Assembly (NCBI GenBank): GCA_035628915.1
Contig: DASPIW010000005.1
Coordinates: forward strand, 62,001 to 126,000
Direction of reading: 5' to 3'
Length of the DNA: 64,000 bases
Source of the DNA: JARBUG01 sp035628915
Lineage (GTDB): Bacteria; Bacillota; Sulfobacillia; Symbiobacteriales; Symbiobacteriaceae
Shown here: positions 7,522-14,518 of the stretch, piece after piece
How the letters are laid out: every line of letters starts with the position of its first letter
Position numbering within the stretch: position 1 is the stretch's first letter
Made by a program: the position numbers and the translations under genes
The notes under the pieces: model-generated
What the model was told of the DNA's origin: nothing
What the model saw: the letters and a program-made list of their open reading frames with translations, nothing else
The model's database searches: none

Positions 7522-8678
7522 TACGCTGGTTTGAAGGTGCCGTTGTATTGCCGGGCCGTGTGCTGGAAAACGGCCTGACGGCCGTGGACGGCGGACGCAT
7601 CGCAGGGGTGTGGGACCTGGAAACCACGCCCCGGCCGGAAACACAGGATCCCCGCAACACCACGAAAGTGGAAAAGGGCTTTATCGCACCGGGGTTCATC
7701 GATCAGCACTGTCACGGTGCTGGCGGCGCCGACTTCATGGATGCCGATCCCGAAGCAGCCGCTGTTATTACCGAGATCCACGCGCGCCATGGCACAACGG
7801 CCATGCTGGCGACCACCTGGACCGCGCCGGAGGAGAAGATCATCCGGGCCATTCGGGCTGCGAAAATGGCCCCCCGCCGGGGCGCCCGGATTGTGGGCTT
7901 TCACGTGGAAGGGCCGTTCATCAACGCGAAGCACAAGGGCGCCCAGGATGAGCGGTTCATCCGCCCGGCGACAGTCGCCGAAGTGGATCGGATTCTGACC
8001 GAGGGAGCCCCGGAGCACGCCTGGCATTTCACCGTCGCCCCGGAGATCCCGGGCAATCTGGATGTCGTCCGTTACCTGGTCCAGCGGGGCGCCGTGGTCA
8101 GCGCGGGCCATACGGACTGCACGTACGCGCAGTTGGCGGAGGCGGCGGAAGCCGGCGTCAGCCACGTTACTCATCTTTATAACGCAATGCGGGGACTCCA
8201 TCACCGGGAGCCGGGTACGGTGGGCGGAGCCATCACGATGCCGGCCATGACCGTGGAACTGATCGCCGATGGCATTCACGTCCACCCGGCGGCGATGCGG
8301 GTGGCGGTGGCGACCCGGGGCGTAGACCGGGTGTTGCTGGTGACCGATGCCATGGCGGCAGCCGGTATGCCGGACGGCGAGTATAACGCCGGTGGCCTGA
8401 TCGCAACCGTCAAGGACGGCGCTGTCCGCCTGCCCAGCGGGACCCTTGCCGGATCGGTGCTCACGATGGCGCGGGCCGTGCGGAACATGGTTCACCTGGT
8501 AGGTGTCGGCCTGGCCGAAGCCGTGGCTATGGCGACTGTGAACCCGGCGCGCAAGCAGGGCCTTGCCCACCGCAAGGGCAGCATCGCCCCGGGCATGGAT
8601 GCGGATTTGGTGCTGCTCGACGAGCAGCTGAACGTCATGGAAACGATCGTGGAAGGGACAACTGTATATCGCAGGTGA
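7518..8678 (+). CDS. nagA: N-acetylglucosamine-6-phosphate deacetylase
   Basis: A 386-aa amidohydrolase converting GlcNAc-6-P to GlcN-6-P and acetate in the cytoplasm. Visible metal and substrate residues are His64/His66 (IDQHCHG), Glu130 (FHVEGPFIN), His197 (SAGHTDCTY), His218 (VTHLYNAM) and the Asp in LVTDAMAA. Length matches the family. The ATG overlaps the regulator stop (ATGA), and the stop precedes nagB by 7 bases, so the three genes form one operon. The product feeds directly into NagB. Confidence 0.95.
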   Translation: MIRWFEGAVVLPGRVLENGLTAVDGGRIAGVWDLETTPRPETQDPRNTTKVEKGFIAPGFIDQHCHGAGGADFMDADPEAAAVITEIHARHGTTAMLATTWTAPEEKIIRAIRAAKMAPRRGARIVGFHVEGPFINAKHKGAQDERFIRPATVAEVDRILTEGAPEHAWHFTVAPEIPGNLDVVRYLVQRGAVVSAGHTDCTYAQLAEAAEAGVSHVTHLYNAMRGLHHREPGTVGGAITMPAMTVELIADGIHVHPAAMRVAVATRGVDRVLLVTDAMAAAGMPDGEYNAGGLIATVKDGAVRLPSGTLAGSVLTMARAVRNMVHLVGVGLAEAVAMATVNPARKQGLAHRKGSIAPGMDADLVLLDEQLNVMETIVEGTTVYRR

Positions 8679-8685
8679 TAGATCA

Positions 8686-9402
8686 GTGCATATTGTCGTA
8701 TATGATACATATGAACAGATGTGCCGAGAGGCGGCAGAGTGGACGGCGGCGCTGATTCGGCGCAAGCCGGATGCGGTACTCGGTCTGCCCACCGGGGGAA
8801 CGCCGGAGGGTTACTATGCGGCGCTGGTAAAGACCGGCGTCAGCTTCCGGCAGGTCAGGACTTTCAACCTCGACGAGTATCTAGGTCTGCCCCGGACACA
8901 TCCGGAGAGCTACCACAGCTATATGACCCGGGCGCTCTTTTCGAAGGTGGACCTCGACCCGGCCAACTGCCGGATTCCGGACGGCATGGCGCCGGACCCG
9001 GAGGGAGAGTGCCGGCGATATGAGGAAGCCATCCAGCAGGCAGGCGGCATCGACCTGATTCTGCTGGGGCTGGGGCCCAACGGGCACATCGGGTTCAACG
9101 AACCTGGTTCGCCCTGGGATGCCCGGACCCGCCGTGTCCCGCTGACCGAGGAGACCCGGACAGCCAATGCCCGGTTTTTCGCCGGGCGGCCTGAAGCGGT
9201 GCCCCGTGAGGCGCTGACGGTCGGCATCGGGACCATTTTGCAGGCGCGGCGGATTCTGCTGCTGGCGGCGGGCGCCGCCAAGGCGGAGATTGCGCGGCGG
9301 ACCCTGTATGATCAGCCCGGACCTGACGTGCCGGCGACGGCCCTGCGGCAGCATGACAACGTCACGTTCCTGCTGGACCGGGAAGCGGCGGCGCTCTTAT
9401 AG
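8686..9402 (+). CDS. nagB: Glucosamine-6-phosphate deaminase
   Basis: A 238-aa aldose-ketose isomerase/deaminase making fructose-6-phosphate and ammonia from GlcN-6-P. Motifs seen are GLPTGGTPEGYY (phosphate loop), FNLDEYLGL with the catalytic Asp, and GLGPNGHIGFNEPG with the ring-opening histidine. It has the short monomer form usual in Firmicutes. The GTG at 8686 follows AGGTGA (8673-8678), which overlaps the nagA stop. A clear terminator begins 10 bases after the stop, ending the operon. Confidence 0.95.
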   Translation: MHIVVYDTYEQMCREAAEWTAALIRRKPDAVLGLPTGGTPEGYYAALVKTGVSFRQVRTFNLDEYLGLPRTHPESYHSYMTRALFSKVDLDPANCRIPDGMAPDPEGECRRYEEAIQQAGGIDLILLGLGPNGHIGFNEPGSPWDARTRRVPLTEETRTANARFFAGRPEAVPREALTVGIGTILQARRILLLAAGAAKAEIARRTLYDQPGPDVPATALRQHDNVTFLLDREAAALL

Positions 9403-9411
9403 GTGCGGAAA

Positions 9412-9445
9412 GCCGGAGGCGAGACTCGTCTCCGGCGTCATTTTT
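9412..9445 (+). terminator. Rho-independent terminator of the nag operon
   Basis: Stem GCCGGAGGCG / CGTCTCCGGC (one G-T pair), a small loop, then GTCA and TTTTT at 9441-9445. Confidence 0.8.
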
Positions 9446-9619
9446 GTGTATCGACCGTGCGCATTTCGGGTTCGGCCCAGGGATTCCTCGTTTTCTTGCC
9501 CCCGGAGCGGGGTTTCTGGGGGCGACTCTCCCCCATGGGGTAGTTCCTCCCTGCACCAGCGGGTATCAAACTTGGGGTGACACCACGGCCACCGGAATGC
9601 ACACGAAGGAGGTACTGCC
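9446..9619. other. G/C-rich structured intergenic region, no gene seen
   Basis: No convincing ORF. It holds runs of G and C able to form alternative hairpins: GGGGG (from 9518) pairing with CCCCC (from 9530), and CCCC with CGGGG just before. It could be leader structure for the gene at 9620, whose Shine-Dalgarno is AAGGAGGT near 9605. Nothing else is supportable. Confidence 0.35.
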
Positions 9620-10189
9620 ATGTTCTCACCCAGAATTCACGACCCGGCGTTTGCCCGGTACGTTCAAAACTCCAATCGCTGGTCTGCCATCTTCTCTGTG
9701 ATCCTTGCGATCGCGGCCGTTGTCGGCTTTTATGTGGCCGGCGAAATGGACGGGGCGGAGATGGAGAATCCGGAGTCGCTCTATATCGGCCTCGGCATCG
9801 GTGGGATGTTTGTACTGATCGCGATGTTCCAGATTCGCGGCCGGAACCGCAGCAAAACCTGGGATGGCCAGGTGGTGGACAAACGAGTTGAGCAGAAGCG
9901 GCGTAAGCGCAATCTGGATGACGACCACTACCACTGGGAGAACTACCTGCAATACACGGTCTTTGTGCGCAGTGACAGCGGCAAAATGCACCGGATTACT
10001 GCTGAGAATGACGACCGCTTTTTCAACTACTATGCGGTTGGCGACCGGGTACGGCACCACGGTGGCCTCAATTCCTACGAGAAATTCGATAAGTCGCGGG
10101 ACACCATCATCTTCTGCAATGCCTGCGGCACCATGCACGATATCAGGGCCGAGTACTGCTCACGATGCCATTGCCCGCTACTGAAATGA
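9620..10189 (+). CDS. Membrane protein with C-terminal zinc ribbon
   Basis: A 189-aa protein with two predicted membrane helices (SAIFSVILAIAAVVGFYVA and YIGLGIGGMFVLIAMF). A cytoplasmic beta-rich domain with a charged stretch (VEQKRRKRNLDDDHYHW) follows, then a C-terminal zinc ribbon: CNACG then CSRCHC. The middle part resembles the DUF3592-like fold often found in small membrane proteins. It stands alone, with AAGGAGG upstream. Role unknown; two other membrane or small proteins in the window also carry ribbon-like CX2C pairs. Confidence 0.6.
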   Translation: MFSPRIHDPAFARYVQNSNRWSAIFSVILAIAAVVGFYVAGEMDGAEMENPESLYIGLGIGGMFVLIAMFQIRGRNRSKTWDGQVVDKRVEQKRRKRNLDDDHYHWENYLQYTVFVRSDSGKMHRITAENDDRFFNYYAVGDRVRHHGGLNSYEKFDKSRDTIIFCNACGTMHDIRAEYCSRCHCPLLK

Positions 10190-10193
10190 TCGG

Positions 10194-10422
10194 CTAGTGC
10201 TGCGGCTCGTAGAAGAAGGCGCCTTCCACCTGCCCCCGCTCCCGCAGATTGGGCCCGCAGTCGGGGCCGAACCATTCGACGTTCGCCCGGGTGGTGGCCC
10301 CGATGCGCCGCCCAGGGGGCACCCGAAAGCGCGTAAAGGTGCTGGGAGAGCTCAATTCCCTGGCGCTGCACGCGGGTGATTGGCATCACTTCGGCTGGCG
10401 GCGCGGGATTCATGATGGACAT
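10194..10422 (-). pseudogene. Frameshifted small gene (about 75 aa if repaired)
   Basis: A minus-strand ATG at 10422 behind AGGAGGTGC opens a frame reading MSIMNPAPPAEVMPITRVQR and on to ...LSQHLYA near 10330. The continuation with matching protein-like composition is in another frame: FRVPPGRRIGATTRANVEWF then GPDCGPNLRE and ...EGAFFYEPQH, stop TAG at 10194-10196. Removing one base near 10329 fuses them into a 75-aa protein. Either the gene is broken or a base was inserted by sequencing error. Family unknown. Confidence 0.5.
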
Positions 10423-10624
10423 AATCAGCAGCACCTCCTGCCCAACAGGGCATCACCGATGGACAAGCGAGTGGTGCCCTCATTGTACCGCTCGCCCGGG
10501 CACTTGTCGCATAAATTCTATCTATTCAGGCTAATGTGAGTAGGGATCAGAGCGGTAGAATCGGTGAAAAGCGGGTATGCTATCCCCGGCAAATCCAAGA
10601 TTCTGTCAGGGGGGCTGCCGCACA

Positions 10625-11788
10625 TTGGAAATCCTCCGCAATCTCTACCGCAGGCGCGCCAGGGCCGGGCTGACGATTCTGGGCATCGCCGTGGGCATTC
10701 TGGCCTTCACGGTGATGGGCGGCATGGCGGAGAAGATCAACCTGATCATCCGGGGCAGCGAGGCCTATTTTTCACGGCGCATCGCCGTCCGCTCCATGGG
10801 CGGTCCCCTGCGTCTCAATTTGCTGATGGGCGACGACATTCAGGCCCTGGCCGGCGTGCCGGGCGTGCAGTGGGTGGAGACGCACATCATGCTGCCCATG
10901 GACGAGACGGCGGGCTTTGAGCTGGCGCCCAGATTCCTGGTGGGCGTCGACCTGCCCAACTTCCTCCGGGCCCAGGCGATGGCAGGGGCCGAAGGGCGCC
11001 TGCAACTGCACAGGGGCACCTGGTGGCAGCCCGGCCAGCGCAACGTGGCCGTGCTGGGCAGGGCGGTGGCCCGCAAGCTGAAGCTGAAGGCCGGCGACAC
11101 GCTGGTGGCCCGGGATGCCCGCTTTAAAGTCGTCGGCGTACTCGAAGAGACGCTGAGCATGCCCGACGGCTGGGCGTTTGTGCCCCAGGAGGATGCCCGG
11201 GCGCTGCTGGTCAAGGACAGCGCCCTGATCAAGGATTTGGACCTCAAGTCGTTTGTCACCAACGCCTACGCCCTGGTTGCGCCGGGCGAAGGCGACAAGG
11301 TGACGGACCGCATCGCGGAAAGCCTGCGGCGGGGATTTCTACTTTACTCGCCCCAGCAGCTCACCCGAGCGGCGGGGCAGGCGAGCGCGCTGCTGACCAC
11401 GGCGATTATGGGCGCCGGGGCGGTAGCCGTGATCGTCGGCGCCCTTTCGGTGATCAATACGATGTTCATCGCCGTGGGGGAACGCACCCGGGAGATTGGC
11501 ATCAAGAAAGCGATCGGGGCGAGCCGGGGCGATATTCTGGCCGAGTTTCTTAGTGAAGCGACCGTCATGGGGCTCCTCGGCGGCCTCCTGGGCGTGGGCC
11601 TCGGTGCCGCCGTGATTTTTGCGATCAACTGGTTTACGGCAGACCAGGGGACGCCGGTCTTTGTGCTGACCTGGCGCCTGGGGCTCTCGGCCGTTGGATT
11701 CTCGGCCTTCCTGGGCGCCGCCGCCGGACTGCTGCCGGCCTGGCGGGCCGCCGGGCTCGACCCAGTCGCCTCGTTGCGTGAACTGTGA
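10625..11788 (+). CDS. ABC transporter permease, MacB/FtsX type
   Basis: A 387-aa permease. An N-terminal helix (RARAGLTILGIAVGILAFTVM) is followed by a large extracytoplasmic MacB-PCD-like domain (about 45-260) and three C-terminal helices (AIMGAGAVAVIVGALSVINTM; AEFLSEATVMGLLGGLLGVGL; LSAVGFSAFLGAAAGLLPAW). The cytoplasmic loop GERTREIGIKKAIGASRGDI is the FtsX-family hallmark. The TTG at 10625, about 10 bases after a CAGGGGGG run, fits the start of the first helix better than the in-frame ATG at 10577. It pairs with the ATPase immediately downstream (stop/start overlap region), probably for export or mechanotransmission. Confidence 0.85.
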   Translation: MEILRNLYRRRARAGLTILGIAVGILAFTVMGGMAEKINLIIRGSEAYFSRRIAVRSMGGPLRLNLLMGDDIQALAGVPGVQWVETHIMLPMDETAGFELAPRFLVGVDLPNFLRAQAMAGAEGRLQLHRGTWWQPGQRNVAVLGRAVARKLKLKAGDTLVARDARFKVVGVLEETLSMPDGWAFVPQEDARALLVKDSALIKDLDLKSFVTNAYALVAPGEGDKVTDRIAESLRRGFLLYSPQQLTRAAGQASALLTTAIMGAGAVAVIVGALSVINTMFIAVGERTREIGIKKAIGASRGDILAEFLSEATVMGLLGGLLGVGLGAAVIFAINWFTADQGTPVFVLTWRLGLSAVGFSAFLGAAAGLLPAWRAAGLDPVASLREL

Positions 11789-11796
11789 GGTGCGCC

Positions 11797-12459
11797 ATGT
11801 TAGTTGAAGCCAAGCATCTGTATAAGGTCTACCCCATGGGGGTCAAGGCGCTGGATGATGTTGACCTCACGGTGCATAAAGGCGAGATTCTCGGAATCAT
11901 GGGGCGGTCGGGCAGCGGCAAGTCGACGCTGCTGCACCTGCTGGGCTGCCTGGACCGGCCGTCGGCGGGGTCGGTCACCATCGACGGGGTCAATGTGACC
12001 CGCCTGCCGGACAGCGCCCTGCCGGCGGTGCGCTTGGGAAAGCTGGGCTTCATCTTTCAGGCGCATAACCTGGTGCGCAGCCTGACAGCCCTGGAGAACG
12101 TCGCCCTGCCCCTGCGCTACCGGCGGCCCCGTCCGGGCGATGCAACAGAAAAAGCCCGGGCGGCCCTGGAGGCCGTCGGGCTGACTGACCGGATGCATCA
12201 TCTGCCGTCGCAGCTGTCCGGCGGGCAGCAGCAGCGGGTGGCCATCGCGCGGGCGCTGGTCAACGGGCCGGCCCTCGTGCTGGCCGACGAGCCGACGGGC
12301 GCCCTGGATTCGCACACGGCCCGGGAACTGCTGATGCTGCTGCGCGGGCTCTGCGCCGAGCGGGGGCAGACGTTTGTGATTGTGACGCACGACCCGCTGG
12401 TGGCGAAGGCGTGCGACCGGGTGATTACGATGGAGGACGGGAGGATCCGCGCGGGGTGA
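11797..12459 (+). CDS. ABC transporter ATP-binding protein, MacB/LolD type
   Basis: A 220-aa ATPase with Walker A GRSGSGKST, the Q-loop in FIFQAHNLVRSLTALENV, signature LSGGQQQRVAIARAL, Walker B ALVLADEPTGALD and switch histidine in VIVTHDP. Those linker motifs are diagnostic of the LolD/MacB branch. It partners the FtsX-like permease upstream; GAGGTG at the permease stop supplies its ribosome site. The 3' end overlaps the convergent gene at 12425 by 35 bases. An upstream GTG at 11785 is a less likely start. Confidence 0.88.
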   Translation: MLVEAKHLYKVYPMGVKALDDVDLTVHKGEILGIMGRSGSGKSTLLHLLGCLDRPSAGSVTIDGVNVTRLPDSALPAVRLGKLGFIFQAHNLVRSLTALENVALPLRYRRPRPGDATEKARAALEAVGLTDRMHHLPSQLSGGQQQRVAIARALVNGPALVLADEPTGALDSHTARELLMLLRGLCAERGQTFVIVTHDPLVAKACDRVITMEDGRIRAG

Positions 12460-12745
12460 AGGTCCAGCGGATGACGCCGAAAAAGGCGCCCAGGCCCAGG
12501 GCGGCCCAAACCGACTCGGGATAGGCCCAGCGCAGAGAAAGCCAGTCCCAGGCCGGCATGAAGAGCGTCACCATGGTCCCCGAGAAAATAGCCTGGACCA
12601 GCCGTGTCGGCCTGAGCAGTCCAAAGAGCAGGGCGAGCACCTGCATGAGCGCGTAAGTGCCCACGGTGGCGACCAGCATCATCGGTACGGAGCGTTGCCC
12701 GTCCAGGCAACTCCAAACGCTGACGCCGATCATGGTGAGCGCCAT
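12425..12745 (-). CDS. Small integral membrane protein, 106 aa
   Basis: Three to four hydrophobic stretches (ALTMIGVSVW; MMLVATVGTYALMQVLALLFG; VQAIFSGTMVTLFM; VWAALGLGAFFGVIRW) and an Arg-rich tail mark a small membrane protein without known motifs. It follows the HAD gene by 22 bases on the minus strand and probably belongs to the same transcript as the pentapeptide and HAD genes. The Shine-Dalgarno is weak (GGGACT). The 3' end runs into the convergent ABC ATPase gene. Function not recognised. Confidence 0.5.
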   Translation of the reverse strand: MALTMIGVSVWSCLDGQRSVPMMLVATVGTYALMQVLALLFGLLRPTRLVQAIFSGTMVTLFMPAWDWLSLRWAYPESVWAALGLGAFFGVIRWTFTPRGSSRPPS

Positions 12746-12767
12746 GATCCAGTTAGTCCCGAACGGA

Positions 12768-13586
12768 TTATGGCGCTTGACGTGATACGAGTTGCGAGAC
12801 AGTTTCCGGAATCTCCGGGAGCTTGGCCACGATGGCATCGGGTATGCACTCCTCCAGTTCCGCAGGCGGGAATCCGTGCCAGCGGCGGTCGAGATCGAAC
12901 CGGTGGCGCAGCCAGTCCATGCCGGCAGCGGGCCGCTCCCAGGGCGCCAGCGCCGCCAAATCAGGCGGCAGTTCGGTTGCGCCCGGCGCACCGGGTTGGA
13001 CGACATAGATCGCTTTCCACCCGGAACGCTTGGCCCCCGCCACGTCGTGGGGCAAAGTGTCGCCGATGTGGATGAACGGCCCGCTGCCGTACGCCTCCGC
13101 CACCCGGTAGATGCCAGGCTCGGGCTTGGCCGCGCCGGCCATTTCCGGGGAGATCATGGCGGTGAAGAAGTCCCACAGCCCGATTTTGCGGACGACGGGC
13201 TCCTGGTAGCAGCGAAAGCCGTTTGTCAGCATGACCAGGGTATGTCCGGCATCCCGCAGCGCCTGCAGGATCTCGGGCGCCCCGAGGTAGTGCCAGACCA
13301 TGTTAGGTTTGTCACAGTACTCGGTCACTAATTGTGTGACGCTGATGGTGCCTGTATAGTTCACACGGGCGGCGACCGTCGCGACGATGCCGTCCCAGTC
13401 GTGGGCTTCGACGAGGTGCCCGGCATGGAGCCGCCGGGTGTGTTCATCGTAAATCAGCTGCAACCCTGTCTTCGGATCGTCGGGCATCAGTTCCCGGGAG
13501 AGGTGGCCGAACACGCCGTCCGGCCGGGTGCCGTGGAACGGGTTCCGCTGCAGCACGCCGTCCAGGTCGAAAGAGATCAGGGCCAT
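12768..13586 (-). CDS. HAD-superfamily hydrolase
   Basis: A 272-aa HAD phosphatase with all four motifs: DLDG (Asp7, Asp9), LTNG near 120 (motif II), Lys154 in GAAKPEPGIY (motif III) and HIGDTLPHDVAG with Asp176/Asp181 (motif IV). A helical cap lies between motifs I and II, as in the 2-haloacid dehalogenase/phosphoglycolate phosphatase branch. It would dephosphorylate a small cytoplasmic metabolite; the substrate is unknown. Its ATG overlaps the pentapeptide gene's stop (TGATG), so the two are translationally coupled. Confidence 0.85.
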   Translation of the reverse strand: MALISFDLDGVLQRNPFHGTRPDGVFGHLSRELMPDDPKTGLQLIYDEHTRRLHAGHLVEAHDWDGIVATVAARVNYTGTISVTQLVTEYCDKPNMVWHYLGAPEILQALRDAGHTLVMLTNGFRCYQEPVVRKIGLWDFFTAMISPEMAGAAKPEPGIYRVAEAYGSGPFIHIGDTLPHDVAGAKRSGWKAIYVVQPGAPGATELPPDLAALAPWERPAAGMDWLRHRFDLDRRWHGFPPAELEECIPDAIVAKLPEIPETVSQLVSRQAP

Positions 13587-14221
13587 CAAGACACCACCTT
13601 TGCCCCGTGGGCGCGGGCGATTTCGATTGCCTGGGCGGCATCGATGACCACGCCTTTCCAATTTAAGGCGAGCAGGTCGATGCGGTCCAGGGTGGCGCCG
13701 CGCAGGTCGGCGGCGGTCAGTTTTGCTCCGGCGAGATTCGCCCCGGTCAGGTCGGTGCCCCGGAGGTCGGCCTTTTCCAGGTTGGCGCCTTCCAGGTCGG
13801 CGTGGGCGAGCTTCACCTTGCACAGGTTGATTCCCTTGAACGGAGCCTTGCGGAGGATGGTGTAGGACCAGTCGCCGCCGTGAATCTCGGTACCGCCCAG
13901 GTCAGCGTCGTCGAAGGTCGCACCGGTCAGCTTGCATTCCCGGAAGACGGCGCTGTAGAGGCGGGCTTTCTGGAACTTGGCGTTGGCGAAGCTGCTCGAC
14001 TCGTGGATGGAGCCGCCCATGAGAGCGCCGGAGAAGTCGCACCCCTCGAAATGGCAGCCGTAGGTCACCGTGTCGGTGAGGCGGGCGTCGCGGAAAGTAC
14101 ACTTGATGAAACGGCAGTTTCTAAGGGTGGCCGAGTCGAAGCTGAAGTGGTCGAGGTTGGCCTCCTCAACGGTGAGGTCTTGTATCGTCTGGTTATCGTG
14201 GACTTTGCTTATTAGCATCAT
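13586..14221 (-). CDS. Pentapeptide-repeat protein
   Basis: A 211-aa protein built mostly of A(D/N)LXX-type repeats between residues about 20 and 190, for example ANLEKADLRGTDLTGANLAG. Such repeats fold into a right-handed quadrilateral beta-helix. Some family members mimic DNA and protect gyrase (Qnr, MfpA), but most have unknown roles, and nothing here decides. The ATG at 14221 follows GGAGG at about 9 bases. It is the first gene of a minus-strand unit with the HAD and small membrane genes, and starts beside a large inverted repeat. Confidence 0.85.
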   Translation of the reverse strand: MMLISKVHDNQTIQDLTVEEANLDHFSFDSATLRNCRFIKCTFRDARLTDTVTYGCHFEGCDFSGALMGGSIHESSSFANAKFQKARLYSAVFRECKLTGATFDDADLGGTEIHGGDWSYTILRKAPFKGINLCKVKLAHADLEGANLEKADLRGTDLTGANLAGAKLTAADLRGATLDRIDLLALNWKGVVIDAAQAIEIARAHGAKVVS

Positions 14222-14244
14222 TTGAGGGCCTCCAAACAAATTTT

Positions 14245-14366
14245 GCCACGGAAGGCACGGAAGACGCGGAGGGCACGGAGTTGGAAACGCGGAAGGGGAA
14301 TTATCCATCAGTTTTTCTTCTTCGTTCCCATTCCGTGACCTCCGCGTTCTCTGTGTCCTCCGTGGC
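14245..14366. repeat. Large imperfect inverted repeat built of CACGGA-type units
   Basis: The left arm (14245-14281, GCCACGGAAGGCACGGAAGA...) pairs with the right arm (14331-14366, ...TGTGTCCTCCGTGGC) over about 37 bases with roughly six mismatches. About 50 bases of A/T-richer loop lie between. Within each arm the unit CACGG(A/C) recurs several times. Similar CACGGA-repeat palindromes are scattered through many unrelated bacterial genomes; I infer a REP/MITE-like element. Confidence 0.65.
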
Positions 14367-14518
14367 TGTTCCCCATCCCGATAAAAATGGATTCGCCTAC
14401 TCACGAGGAAAACCTGTCTCCAAAAGCGAACACTGTATGCGAACAAGACTCGTCCGCCCGACCCGGGTGGGCGAGACTCGCGTCAAGCCCAATCGCAGGA
14501 GGTGTAGACCCTCCGCCC

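Noticed and set aside
14387..14518. N-terminal extension of the helicase from ATG 14387
   Set aside because: It starts just after the inverted repeat, has no family similarity and no ribosome site; helicase similarity begins after 14519.
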